DNA from: Lachnospiraceae bacterium
Lineage (GTDB): Bacteria > Bacillota > Clostridia > Lachnospirales > Lachnospiraceae
Length of the DNA stretch: 64,000 nucleotides
Assembly: GCA_910575445.1 (NCBI GenBank)
Contig: CAJTFW010000014.1
Location: forward strand, 1 to 64,000
Direction: 5' to 3'
Part shown: one piece after another, positions 49,600 to 58,405 of the stretch
Layout of the letters: every line of letters begins with the position of its first letter
How positions within the stretch are numbered: the stretch's first letter is position 1
Made by a program: the position numbers and the translations under genes
The notes under the pieces: generated by a model
What the model saw: the letters and a program-made list of their open reading frames with translations, nothing else
Databases searched by the model: none
What the model was told of the DNA's origin: nothing

Positions 49600-50421
49600 A
49601 TGAAATACGAAATAGCAAAAAAAGAAAACATTGAACAAATTTATCAATTGGTACAGAACACGATTAACGCTATTTATCCGTTATATTATCCTCAAGGAGT
49701 AGTTGAATTTTTTTGCGGGCTTCATTCAAAGGAAAACATTGCCACAGATATAGAAAATGGTTTTGTTAGAGTTTTGTTATCGGGTGATTGTTTAGTGGGA
49801 ACAGGCAGCTGCAAGGAAAATCATATATCAAGACTATTTGTTGCTTCTGATTTTCAGAAAAAAGGATATGGCAGTTATATTATGCAATGTCTTGAAAAAG
49901 AAATATCTCTTAACAGCACGATTATTTACTTAGATGCTTCGCTTGCGGCAGCCTGTTTTTATGAGCATAGGGGATATAAAACTTTAAAGCATGAAGAATT
50001 ATTTATCAATGGAAATGCAAGGTTAGCTTATGAAGTAATGGAGAAACGTATAGCAGTTCCTAATACAGATATTTTTTATGATGGAAAATACTTTATACCA
50101 AAGATGAATACTGAAAATGGTGAAGTGGATAATCAAACGCTTTTTTTATATCATCAAAATGAGAACATTTTATGGGCGGATTACTATGGCGGGGAAATAA
50201 AAAAAGGGAGTATAGTTGGAACGGTTGCTTTGAATGGAGAAATAGATTTTTATTATCAGCATATTAATTTGAGCGACCAGATAAGAATTGGGAAATGTCA
50301 CAGTGTACCACAGATTTTAAGTGATGGCAGAATAGAACTTTCAGAACAATGGCAGTGGCTGAATGGCGATAAATCAAAAGGTTCGTCAATCGTAATAGAA
50401 AAAACCACAGATGAAAAATGA
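49600..50421 (+). CDS. GNAT acetyltransferase fused to a C-terminal ligand-binding-like domain
   Basis: This 273-residue protein has a GNAT domain in residues 1-150: ENGFVRVLLSGDCLVGTGSC, ISRLFVASDFQKKGYGSYIM with the acetyl-CoA loop QKKGYG, and LDASLAAACFYEHRGYKTLK. Residues 165-273 form a second beta-rich domain (FYDGKYFIPKMNTENGEVDN, LWADYYGGEIKKGSIVGTVA, RIELSEQWQWLNGDKSKGSS) of a type often annotated near N-acetylglutamate-synthase-like proteins. GGAGG precedes the ATG. It is AT-rich versus neighbours. Substrate unknown. Confidence 0.8.
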   Translation: MKYEIAKKENIEQIYQLVQNTINAIYPLYYPQGVVEFFCGLHSKENIATDIENGFVRVLLSGDCLVGTGSCKENHISRLFVASDFQKKGYGSYIMQCLEKEISLNSTIIYLDASLAAACFYEHRGYKTLKHEELFINGNARLAYEVMEKRIAVPNTDIFYDGKYFIPKMNTENGEVDNQTLFLYHQNENILWADYYGGEIKKGSIVGTVALNGEIDFYYQHINLSDQIRIGKCHSVPQILSDGRIELSEQWQWLNGDKSKGSSIVIEKTTDEK

Positions 50422-50619
50422 ATATCATCATAGAGCCAGACGCACAGATGCCGCAGACATCTGTCAGAAAGCAATTTTCAAACACGCTCTAGCAGGCGTT
50501 TCACCCCGGCCACCTTCTTGGGATTCTTCGATGATATCCGAAAACAGCAAAAAAAGTCGAGACAAAAAGCAGGGGTCATTATAAAATAATAAGCCCAAGG
50601 AAGAAGGAGGTGGTTTATT

Positions 50620-51510
50620 TTGAAAGAACAGACAGCGGCGGTCCAGAGGATGCAGGATTATATTGAAGCCCATCTGGAAGCGGATATCACACTGACACAG
50701 CTGTCAGCCGTCTCCCTGTTTTCTCCCTGGCATTCCTACCGGCTGTTTAAGGAGTTTTTGGGGGTGACGCCGGCAGAATATATCCGCAGGCTCCGGCTTT
50801 CCCGTTCCGCCATGCGGCTGAAGGAGGAACAGTGCCTTGTGACGGAGGCGGCCTTTGACTGCGGGTTTGGCAGTGTGGACGGGTATACCCGTGCCTTTTA
50901 CCGGGAATTCGGCTGCAGGCCGGGGGAATATCTGAAGGACCCGGCGCCGATTGCCCTGTTTATCCCATATGGCGTAAAATTCAGAGAACTGAGGGAGGAT
51001 GTTTTGGATATGGAAATGAAGAATCTGCAGAGCGTATTTGTCCAGGTAATCCGGAAACCGGAGAGAAAAGTCATCATCAAACGGGGGATAAAAGCGGAAG
51101 ATTATTTTGCGTACTGTGAAGAAGTGAGCTGCGAGGTCTGGGGGATATTAAAAAGCATGGATTCTCTCTGTGGGGAGCCGGTCTGCCTGTGGCTGCCGGA
51201 TGCCTATAAAAAGCCCGGCACCTCCACCTATGTACAGGGCGTGGAGGCAGAGGCGGATTACGAAGGGGAAATCCCGGAGGGATTTGATGTCATTTCCCTG
51301 CCTGCCGCCGAGTATCTGGCAGTCCAGGGGGAGCCTTTCCGGGAGGAGGATTATTCCCAGGCGATTCTTGCCGTACAGTATGCCATCGACCACTATGACC
51401 CGACTGTAATCGGATACGAGTGGGACGAGGACAATCCCCGTATCCAGTTGGAACCCAGAGGGGAGAGGGGATATATCGAGCTTCGGGCAATCAGAAAACA
51501 GCAGGTGTAA
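50620..51510 (+). CDS. AraC-family regulator with GyrI-like domain
   Basis: This 296-residue protein starts at TTG after AAGGAGG. The AraC motifs are TLTQLSAVSLFSPWHSYRLF and EAAFDCGFGSVDGYTRAFYR. A GyrI-like effector domain spans residues 125-295 (FDVISLPAAEYLAVQGEPFR, VIGYEWDEDNPRIQLEPRGE). It is followed 34 bp later by an ABC ATPase and permease, its likely targets. Similar to the proteins at 13939 and 53116 but only distantly. Confidence 0.9.
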   Translation: MKEQTAAVQRMQDYIEAHLEADITLTQLSAVSLFSPWHSYRLFKEFLGVTPAEYIRRLRLSRSAMRLKEEQCLVTEAAFDCGFGSVDGYTRAFYREFGCRPGEYLKDPAPIALFIPYGVKFRELREDVLDMEMKNLQSVFVQVIRKPERKVIIKRGIKAEDYFAYCEEVSCEVWGILKSMDSLCGEPVCLWLPDAYKKPGTSTYVQGVEAEADYEGEIPEGFDVISLPAAEYLAVQGEPFREEDYSQAILAVQYAIDHYDPTVIGYEWDEDNPRIQLEPRGERGYIELRAIRKQQV

Positions 51511-51544
51511 CGGTGCGTACCGTTATCTGAAAAAGGAGGATAAG

Positions 51545-52288
51545 ATGAGCGAAACCATAAAAAAGATAGAAGAAGCCGTCCTGACAAAGGGCCTGACCAA
51601 AAGCTATCAGGGAAGAACCGTGCTGAAAGATCTGAATCTATCGGTTAAGGCCGGCACAGTCTTTGGCCTGCTGGGGGCAAACGGCGCCGGAAAAAGTACC
51701 ACTATCGAATGCATCCTGGGAACGAAACAGGCGGATGGCGGAACCGCCCTGGTATTGGGGCGGGATGCAAAAAAGGACCGGCGCACCGTATTTCAGAAAG
51801 TGGGCGTCCAGTTTCAGGAAGGGGATTACCAGCCGGAAATCAGGGTATCTGAGCTTTGCGGGGAAACCGCCTGCCTGTATGAGAGGCCGGCAGACTGGCG
51901 GAAGCTGTGTGAACGTTTCGGAATCGGGGATAAGACAGGTCATGCCGTGAAAAGTCTTTCCGGCGGGGAGCGCCAGCGGCTGTTTATTGTCCTGGCGTTG
52001 ATACCGAACCCGGAGCTTGTGTTCCTGGACGAGCTGACTACAGGGCTGGACGCAAGGGCACGCCGGACGGTGTGGAAGATTCTTGAGGATTTAAAGGGCG
52101 AAGGGCTGACCATTTTTCTCACTTCCCATTTCATGGATGAGGTGGAAGCCCTCTGCGATGAGATCTGTATTCTGAGAAAAGGGGAGGCCATGTTCTACGG
52201 CACCGTGGAGCAGGCGAAATCTCAGAGCGGCTGTGAGCGTCTGGAGGATGCCTATTTGAAATTTGCGGACGAGGAGGTTGTGGCATGA
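51545..52288 (+). CDS. ABC transporter ATP-binding protein
   Basis: This 247-residue protein has Walker A LLGANGAGKSTTIECILG, the Q-loop QKVGVQFQEGDYQPEIRVSE, the signature VKSLSGGERQRLFIVLALIP, Walker B PELVFLDELTTGLDA and the His switch FLTSHFMDEVEALC. The signature and both Walker sites are intact. The stop overlaps the permease ATG. With the AraC regulator it makes a drug- or peptide-export unit. The Walker B reads DELTTG rather than DEPTAG, which some relatives share. Confidence 0.92.
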   Translation: MSETIKKIEEAVLTKGLTKSYQGRTVLKDLNLSVKAGTVFGLLGANGAGKSTTIECILGTKQADGGTALVLGRDAKKDRRTVFQKVGVQFQEGDYQPEIRVSELCGETACLYERPADWRKLCERFGIGDKTGHAVKSLSGGERQRLFIVLALIPNPELVFLDELTTGLDARARRTVWKILEDLKGEGLTIFLTSHFMDEVEALCDEICILRKGEAMFYGTVEQAKSQSGCERLEDAYLKFADEEVVA

Positions 52289-53028
52289 GAACATTTTTCA
52301 GTCTTTTAAAAACAGAACTGAAGCTGAATATCCGGAATATGAACATGGTGATTTTTGCCGTCATTATGCCGGTTGTGGTACTGGTCATCCTTGGTTTCAT
52401 ATACCAGACAAAGCCCGCCTTTCCGGGGGCGGAGTACACGTTCCTGGAGCAGTCCATGAGCGCGGTCTGTACCATCTCCATCTGCGCCGGGGGCCTGATG
52501 GGGCTGCCTCTGGTGGTAGCCGGATACCGGGAACGGAAAATCCTCAAACGGTTCAGGGTGACGCCCATCAGCCCGGTTATGCTGCTGGGGGTGGAATTTA
52601 CCATCTATGTGCTGTATGCCGCGGTTTCTATGGCTCTGGTCTTTCCCATGGCGGCTGTGTTCTGGGGCGTAAGGCTTCCCGGCAGCCCGGCGGCATTCCT
52701 TGGAAGCTGGCTTCTTACCCTGGTTTCCACCTTAAGCATCGGGATGATGGTGGGCGGCATTGCGAAAAATGAAAAAATGGCCAGTGTAATCGCCTGCCTT
52801 TTGTACTTTCCCATGCTGATTTTTTCCGGGGCCACGCTGCCCTTTGAGGTGATGCCGGGGATGATGCAGAAAATCGTTGCCCTTTTCCCGCTGGCACAGG
52901 GGATACAGCTTATGAAGGCGGCTTTTCTGGGGATGCATACGGAATCTGTCTGGGTACCGGCAGCGGTTATGGGAATCGTCACCATTTTGTGTGCAGGCGC
53001 AGCGGTGAAATTTTTTAAATGGGAGTGA
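52285..53028 (+). CDS. ABC-2 type transporter permease
   Basis: This 247-residue protein has six spans: MVIFAVIMPVVVLVILGFIY, then VCTISICAGGLMGLPLVVAG, VLYAAVSMALVFPMAAVFWG, LTLVSTLSIGMMVGGIAKNE, VIACLLYFPMLIFSGATLPF and VMGIVTILCAGAAVKFFKW. The ABC-2 block (FSGATLPFEVMPGM) is typical. It overlaps the ATPase gene by 4 bp. It forms the membrane channel of the same exporter. Confidence 0.92.
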   Translation: MRTFFSLLKTELKLNIRNMNMVIFAVIMPVVVLVILGFIYQTKPAFPGAEYTFLEQSMSAVCTISICAGGLMGLPLVVAGYRERKILKRFRVTPISPVMLLGVEFTIYVLYAAVSMALVFPMAAVFWGVRLPGSPAAFLGSWLLTLVSTLSIGMMVGGIAKNEKMASVIACLLYFPMLIFSGATLPFEVMPGMMQKIVALFPLAQGIQLMKAAFLGMHTESVWVPAAVMGIVTILCAGAAVKFFKWE

Positions 53029-53115
53029 GTTCTTTCGGGCTATCAATTCGTATCGTTCAAATGCGAGGTTTTTTGTGAGAGAATCGGCTATAATAAAAAC
53101 AACAGGGGAAACACG

Positions 53116-53952
53116 ATGGACTGGATAAAACGGTTGAACCAGGCGATTGATTTTATAGAAGAAAACCTGGATGGGGAACTGGATTATGAGGAGGTAGCCG
53201 GGATTGCAGGCTGCCCTTCCTACTATTTCCAGCAGATGTTTTTATATATGACAGACATGACACTGCGGGAATACATACGGCGGCGCAGGCTGTCTCTGTC
53301 CGCCGTGGAACTGCAAAAGGGAAATGGAAAAGTAACGGATATTGCCATGAAGTATGGTTATGAATCTCCCACCGCGTTTACCAGGGCTTTTAAGAATTTT
53401 CATGGAATCACGCCCTCCGCTGTAAAAACGGAACCGGTATCCTTTCAGGCATATCCGCCCATTTCTTTTTCCATGGCAATCCACGGAGGGGCGCCGCTGC
53501 AGTTCAGGATAGAGGAAAAAGAAGCGTTCCGGATACTGGGAAGGTCCTGTCCCCTGTCGAAAGAACTGACAGAGAATTTTGAAAGAGTACCAGCGGTATG
53601 GGATGCCGCACCGGCAGACGGAACACTTGCCAGATTACTCTCCATGGCAGAGGGAAAGCCGGAGGGACTTCTCGGTGTCAGTATCCATCATATGGAAGAC
53701 TGGAAATATCTGATTGCTGTCCGTTCCGATCAGAAGCCGGGGGAATACGAAGAATATCAGATTCCGGCATGCAAATGGGCGGTTTTTGAAGGGAAGGGAA
53801 CGAACCGTACCCTTCAGGAACTGGAAAAGCGTGTCATTACCCAGTGGCTTCCTGCGTCCGGCTACACCTACGCAGAGATACCGGATATTGAGGTGTATCT
53901 CCATGCAGACCCGGAAGACGCAGTCTATGAATACTGGCTTCCTGTACGATAA
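53116..53952 (+). CDS. AraC-family regulator with GyrI-like domain
   Basis: This 278-residue protein contains ELDYEEVAGIAGCPSYYFQQ and DIAMKYGYESPTAFTRAFKN, the two AraC helix-turn-helix motifs, then a GyrI-like domain in residues 110-278 (FRIEEKEAFRILGRSCPLSK, EIPDIEVYLHADPEDAVYEY). The end EYWLPVR is typical. ATG 53116 follows AACAGGGGAAAC. Downstream lies a DNA alkylation-repair protein 30 bp away, possibly its target. Confidence 0.9.
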   Translation: MDWIKRLNQAIDFIEENLDGELDYEEVAGIAGCPSYYFQQMFLYMTDMTLREYIRRRRLSLSAVELQKGNGKVTDIAMKYGYESPTAFTRAFKNFHGITPSAVKTEPVSFQAYPPISFSMAIHGGAPLQFRIEEKEAFRILGRSCPLSKELTENFERVPAVWDAAPADGTLARLLSMAEGKPEGLLGVSIHHMEDWKYLIAVRSDQKPGEYEEYQIPACKWAVFEGKGTNRTLQELEKRVITQWLPASGYTYAEIPDIEVYLHADPEDAVYEYWLPVR

Positions 53953-53982
53953 GAAGAGCATGGAACCGGAAGGAGGATACCG

Positions 53983-54708
53983 ATGGATGGTCAGGAGATG
54001 ATAAATGAGCTTAGGGCGCAGGCTTCTGAGAAATACAGGGAAAATATGATTCGGATGGGGATACCGGCCGAAAACAGTATTGGTGTGGCAACGTCCGTAG
54101 TAAGGGGCCTTGCAAAGAAAGCCGGGAAATCGCAGGAGCTGGCATTTGAACTGTGGAATACAAAATACCACGAGGCAAGGATGCTGGCGGTCTTGTTGAT
54201 GAATCCGAAGGCGACAACGGATGCTGAGGCGGAAAGGCTGCTCCTTGATGTGGTTTCCTGGGATTTATGCGACCACCTGTGTAAAAATTTATTTTTGAAG
54301 ATGAAGAGCAGGGATAATTTTATTGCAAAGTGGATACGGGAACCGCAGTTATATAAAAAAAGGGCGGCGTTTGTGCTGATTGCAACTTCCGTGATACATG
54401 ACAAAAAGCTTACGGATGAAACCGTGGACGGCTATCTGGAGATGGTTACACAGCATGCGGATGATGGACGGGAGCATGTGAAAAAGGCGGTTTCTACTGC
54501 TTTGAGGGAAATCGGAAAAAAGAACTTTCATTATAATGAAAAGGCGCTTTTGCTGGCGCACGAGTGGATGGAAGGAGAAAGCAAGGCATTGAGGTGGATT
54601 GGAAAGGATGCGGCGAAGGAACTGGAAACCATGGTAAAGGCAGAAGGACGGGGACGTCTGATTTCCGCAAATACCAGGATGGGAAAGGAATCAGGAGGTT
54701 CGGGATGA
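53983..54708 (+). CDS. DNA alkylation repair enzyme (AlkD-like)
   Basis: This 241-residue all-helical HEAT-repeat protein contains VVRGLAKKAGKSQELAFELW, HEARMLAVLLMNPKATTDAE, VVSWDLCDHLCKNLFLKMKS and RAAFVLIATSVIHDKKLTDE, then WIREPQLYKKRAAF. AlkD removes N3- and N7-alkylated purines without base flipping; the catalytic Asp and Trp lie in the WDLCDH region. AAGGAGG precedes the ATG. It overlaps the TetR start by 4 bp. Confidence 0.88.
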   Translation: MDGQEMINELRAQASEKYRENMIRMGIPAENSIGVATSVVRGLAKKAGKSQELAFELWNTKYHEARMLAVLLMNPKATTDAEAERLLLDVVSWDLCDHLCKNLFLKMKSRDNFIAKWIREPQLYKKRAAFVLIATSVIHDKKLTDETVDGYLEMVTQHADDGREHVKKAVSTALREIGKKNFHYNEKALLLAHEWMEGESKALRWIGKDAAKELETMVKAEGRGRLISANTRMGKESGGSG

Positions 54709-55319
54709 ACGGGAAGTTTTTTGCGCTACCGCAGGAAAGGCAGGAGCAGATCATAAATGCGGCATATGGTGTGTTTTCCAGGAACAGCTATAAAAATGCG
54801 TCCATGTCCAGGCTTGCGGATGCCGGCGTCGTATCCAAATCCCTGCTGTTTCATTATTTCCTAAATAAAAAAGAACTGTATCTGTACCTTTGGGAACATG
54901 CATGCAGGCTTTACCGTGAAAAAGTAAGGAAGGGAGATACGCAGACCACGGATTTGTTTGAGATCCTCTGCCAGAGGGTTCTGGCAGGCTGCGTATTCAT
55001 GAGGGAAGCCCCGACCATATACCTGTTTATCTTGAGGGCATTTTTTGAGGAAAACCCGGAAATCAGGGAAGAACTTCAGAATCATTATAAGACAGCCTAT
55101 CTTCACGGAACAGAAGATATACGGGGGCCGGCAGATATGGACCTGTTCCGGCCGGGGATTGATACGCGGCTGCTGTTAGAAGAGATTAACGGTTATCTTC
55201 TCAGCTGTTACTGGAAGATGTTTTCAACTGGGGAGCTGAACCCGGATTCTCTGGAAAAGGACTTCCTGAAGAGAGTTGGACAGTGGAAAAGGGTATACCT
55301 GAAAGAAAGGAATCATTAA
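54705..55319 (+). CDS. TetR-family regulator, paralogue 2
   Basis: This 204-residue protein contains RQEQIINAAYGVFSRNSYKN, SMSRLADAGVVSKSLLFHYF (helix-turn-helix) and FLNKKELYLYLWEHACR. The ligand part has CVFMREAPTIYLFILRAFFE and DLFRPGIDTRLLLEEINGYL, ending SLEKDFLKRVGQWKRVYLKE. It is closely related to the TetR genes at 40527 and 61544. AGGAGG precedes the ATG, which overlaps the alkylation-repair stop. It probably controls that operon. Confidence 0.9.
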   Translation: MNGKFFALPQERQEQIINAAYGVFSRNSYKNASMSRLADAGVVSKSLLFHYFLNKKELYLYLWEHACRLYREKVRKGDTQTTDLFEILCQRVLAGCVFMREAPTIYLFILRAFFEENPEIREELQNHYKTAYLHGTEDIRGPADMDLFRPGIDTRLLLEEINGYLLSCYWKMFSTGELNPDSLEKDFLKRVGQWKRVYLKERNH

Positions 55320-55320
55320 G

Positions 55321-55722
55321 ATGGCAGTTTCAAATATAAGAGCAGACTTTCACGCAGAACTGCAAAAGGTTTGGGAGATTGTGACTTCTCTGGAGGATAC
55401 GGCGTGGCGCAGCGATCTGAGCAGGGTTGAAATCATAGATGATAAGCAGTTCGTGGAATATACAACATCCGGCTACCAGACCACCTTCACCGTTACAGTG
55501 AGGGAAGAATGCCGGCGCTGGGAATTTGATATGGAGAATGATAATATGCATGGGCATTGGACAGGGATTTTCTCCAGCAAAGGCAACGTAACAACGGTTG
55601 ATTTCACGGAGGATGTTACAGCAAAAAAATGGTTTATGAAACCGTTTATCGGGGCGTATCTGAAAAAGCAGCAGGCTTTATATATAACGGATTTAAAAAA
55701 AGCTTTGGAGCATACCTCATAA
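55321..55722 (+). CDS. SRPBCC-fold protein
   Basis: This 133-residue protein contains SNIRADFHAELQKVWEIVTS, DTAWRSDLSRVEIIDDKQFV, FTVTVREECRRWEFDMENDN and FTEDVTAKKWFMKPFIGAYL, a helix-grip (START/Bet v1) fold that binds a hydrophobic ligand. It starts 2 bp after the TetR stop with AAAGGAATC, so it is co-transcribed. It ends just before the 165-bp inverted repeat at 55724. Confidence 0.85.
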   Translation: MAVSNIRADFHAELQKVWEIVTSLEDTAWRSDLSRVEIIDDKQFVEYTTSGYQTTFTVTVREECRRWEFDMENDNMHGHWTGIFSSKGNVTTVDFTEDVTAKKWFMKPFIGAYLKKQQALYITDLKKALEHTS

Positions 55723-55723
55723 G

Positions 55724-55888
55724 TATGTACTCTCGGAATCTCTCTTGCACCTGCTTTTGTGGCTGATTTTCCGCCAGATACGCATAAATTTAATCAACGT
55801 ACGTTCCACGTACGCCTCATAAATTTATGCGCATCTGACAAAAAATCATCTCACAAAATCAGGCACAAAGAGACTCCGAGAGTACATA
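55724..55888. repeat. 165-bp near-palindromic repeat (MITE-like)
   Basis: The two 80-base halves are reverse complements at roughly three-quarters of positions. The outer ends TATGTACTCTCGGA are exact. The centre is CGTACGT-TCC-ACGTACG. Further shared blocks are GATACGCATAAATTTA on the left and GATGCGCATAAATTTA on the right, read inward. It lies between a stop and a TetR gene, with no ORF. It could be a miniature transposon or a long transcribed hairpin. Confidence 0.75.
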
Positions 55889-55943
55889 AGTAAAGCGGGA
55901 GGAATTATCTTTTCTATTGACTTTTTACAAAAAGGAGAATAGA

Positions 55944-56555
55944 ATGATAGCAAGCACTTGCTTAGGGGTGGGAAGAATGGACGAAACAAGCCAAAAAATC
56001 ATTGACGCAACCATGTCTCTGATTCGTGATAAAGGGTATGTTGCCACAACGACAAAAGATATCGCACGTTTAGCTGGCGTAAATGAGTGTACGCTGTTCC
56101 GTAAATTTCAAAATAAAAAAGATATTGTACTCCATGGGGTATCTCAGGAAAAATGGAGAGCGCATGTTACGCCGGAGCTTTTTCAAAATGTGCAATGGGA
56201 GTTAGAGCCCGATTTAGAGATGTTTATGAACGCATATATGGATAAAATCACTCCGGGTTTTGTAAATCTGTCCATTGGCTTAAGAGCGCCGCAGCTTTAT
56301 GAAGAAACTGCCTCTATGATCATGAAAGTACCACAGGCATTTATTTCTTCTCTGACAGAATATTTCAGGAAAATGGAGGAACTGGGGAAAATCCCCCATT
56401 ATGATTTTGAAAGTCTGGCGATGACTGTTTTTTCTTCCACGTTTGGTTATACCTTTTTAAATGCGTCTTTTGGCCAGAACCTTACGGATGTGGGCAGAGA
56501 AGAATTTATCAAAAACAGTGTGAAGATATTTGTAAATGGGATTGTACAGAAGTAA
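55944..56555 (+). CDS. TetR-family regulator
   Basis: This protein of about 203 residues contains QKIIDATMSLIRDKGYVATT, TKDIARLAGVNECTLFRKFQ (helix-turn-helix) and NKKDIVLHGVSQEKWR. The ligand part is unrelated to the other three TetR proteins (LEMFMNAYMDKITPGFVNLS, IGLRAPQLYEETASMIMKVP). ATG 55944 has AAGGAG 6 bases before it; ATG 55977 is possible. It stands alone upstream of ilvB and could act on it or on a lost neighbour. Confidence 0.88.
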   Translation: MIASTCLGVGRMDETSQKIIDATMSLIRDKGYVATTTKDIARLAGVNECTLFRKFQNKKDIVLHGVSQEKWRAHVTPELFQNVQWELEPDLEMFMNAYMDKITPGFVNLSIGLRAPQLYEETASMIMKVPQAFISSLTEYFRKMEELGKIPHYDFESLAMTVFSSTFGYTFLNASFGQNLTDVGREEFIKNSVKIFVNGIVQK

Positions 56556-56665
56556 AAATGGTAGTAACAGTTCAAGGGGTATCTGAACTGTTATAAATGG
56601 TACTGTATATTCAGTGCCATTTTATCATACCTAAAAGCAAGCAAGTACACGCATACAAGGAGGCA

Positions 56666-58405
56666 ATGATGATGATTACAGGTGCGGAATTATTTGTGAA
56701 AGCTCTCAAGGCGGAGCAGGTAGATACCCTGTTTGCCTACCCGGGCGGACAGGCAATCGACCTGTTTAATGCCCTTTATGGCGAGCAGGATATTGATGTT
56801 ATTTTGCCGCGGCATGAGCAGGGATTAGTCCATGCGGCGGACGGATACGCACGCTCCACGGGAAAAGTCGGGGTCTGTCTGGTTACAAGCGGACCGGGAG
56901 CTACCAATTTAGTGACAGGGATAGCGACAGCGAATTATGACAGCGTTCCGCTGGTATGCTTCACCGGGCAGGTACCTACCGGGCTGATTGGCAATGACGC
57001 CTTTCAGGAGGTTGATATTGTGGGTATCACAAGAAGTATCTGCAAATACGCCGTAACGGTTCGCAAACGTGAGGAATTGGCGGCGGTCATCAGGAAAGCC
57101 TTTCTTATTTCCCGGACAGGGAAACCGGGCGTTGTTGTTGTCGATTTACCGAAGGATATACAGAGGGAATATGGCAGTGACGACTACCCGGAAGAAATCG
57201 AAATCAGAGGATATAAGCCGAAGCTTTCCGTTCATCCGGGACAGTTAAAGAAAGCACTGGAAACATTGAATCACGCAAAGAAGCCCGTCTTTTTGGTCGG
57301 CGGCGGCGTGAACATCAGCCATGCACATTCGGAAATGCTAAAGCTAGCAGAAATGACAGGGGTTCCCGTTGTTACTACCATCATGGGAAAAGGGGCAATT
57401 CCCACAACCCATGACTTGTATATCGGGAATCTGGGAATCCATGGAAGCTATGCAGCCAATACAGCTATCAGTCATTGTGACGTCCTCTTTTCTATCGGGA
57501 CAAGGTTTAATGACCGCATAACAGGAAAAACCGGACACTTTGCCACCCATGCGGCAATCATTCATATAGATATAGACCCCGCTTCGATTTCCAGAAATAT
57601 AGAGGTGGATATTCCCATTGTCGCGGACGCAAAAACGGCTCTTTTGGCATTGCTTGAAAAAGCGCAGAAATTAGACACGCAGGAATGGCTGGAGCAGATC
57701 AGGCAGTGGAAAAGCCAATATCCCCTCTCCATGAAAACAGAAGGGCTGACCCCGGAAAAAGTGATAAGGGCAATCAACCATACGTTTGACAACGCGATCA
57801 TTGCCACAGATGTGGGGCAGAACCAGTTATGGGCGACACAATTCCTGGAATTAAGCGAAAAGAAGCAGATGCTGACTTCCGGGGGCTTAGGAACCATGGG
57901 CTATGGCTTTCCGGCTGCTATTGGAGCCCAAATCGGAAATCCGTCAAAGGATGTTATCGTTATTTCCGGGGACGGCGGCATGCAGATGAACATTCAGGAA
58001 ATGGCGACCGCAATCTGCTATGAACTTCCAATCACCATCTGCATACTGAACAACGGTTATTTGGGAAATGTACGGCAATGGCAGGAAATGTTTTTTGACA
58101 GGCGTTATTCCAGCACCTGTATGCGGTACAGGAAAAGCTGCCCCGGCAGCTGCAATGCCCCGACAGAGCACTGCCCGGAATATACGCCGGATTTTCTTAA
58201 ATTGGCGGAAAGCTACGGGGCAAACAGTATCCGCGTAACAAAAGAAAATGAGATAGCCGCTGCCCTTGAAACTGCAAAAGACACGCTAAAAGTACCTACT
58301 GTCATTGAATTTATCATTGAGCCGGAGGAAAATGTTATGCCGATTGTTCCGCCCGGCAATGCTTTGGACGACATGATACTGGAAAGCGGGGATAAGGGAA
58401 TATGA
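56666..58405 (+). CDS. ilvB: Acetolactate synthase, large (catalytic) subunit
   Basis: This ThDP enzyme of about 580 residues condenses two pyruvates or pyruvate with 2-oxobutyrate, the first step of branched-chain amino acid synthesis. The catalytic Glu lies in ILPRHEQGLVHAADGY. TSGPGATNLVTGIATA, FQEVDIVGITRSICKY and the FAD-like loop follow. The ThDP-Mg site is VISGDGGMQMNIQEMATAIC then ILNNGYLGNVRQWQEM. After RRYSSTCMRYRK it carries a Cys-rich insert (CMRYRKSCPGSCNAPTEHC) absent from the enterobacterial enzyme. Three ATGs follow AAGGAGG; any of 56666, 56669 or 56672 may be used. It overlaps ilvN. Confidence 0.95.
   Translation: MMMITGAELFVKALKAEQVDTLFAYPGGQAIDLFNALYGEQDIDVILPRHEQGLVHAADGYARSTGKVGVCLVTSGPGATNLVTGIATANYDSVPLVCFTGQVPTGLIGNDAFQEVDIVGITRSICKYAVTVRKREELAAVIRKAFLISRTGKPGVVVVDLPKDIQREYGSDDYPEEIEIRGYKPKLSVHPGQLKKALETLNHAKKPVFLVGGGVNISHAHSEMLKLAEMTGVPVVTTIMGKGAIPTTHDLYIGNLGIHGSYAANTAISHCDVLFSIGTRFNDRITGKTGHFATHAAIIHIDIDPASISRNIEVDIPIVADAKTALLALLEKAQKLDTQEWLEQIRQWKSQYPLSMKTEGLTPEKVIRAINHTFDNAIIATDVGQNQLWATQFLELSEKKQMLTSGGLGTMGYGFPAAIGAQIGNPSKDVIVISGDGGMQMNIQEMATAICYELPITICILNNGYLGNVRQWQEMFFDRRYSSTCMRYRKSCPGSCNAPTEHCPEYTPDFLKLAESYGANSIRVTKENEIAAALETAKDTLKVPTVIEFIIEPEENVMPIVPPGNALDDMILESGDKGI

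Noticed and set aside
56556..56665. T-box or leucine-type attenuator before ilvB
   Set aside because: The stretch is only 110 bases, with no T-box motif, leader peptide or terminator stem visible.
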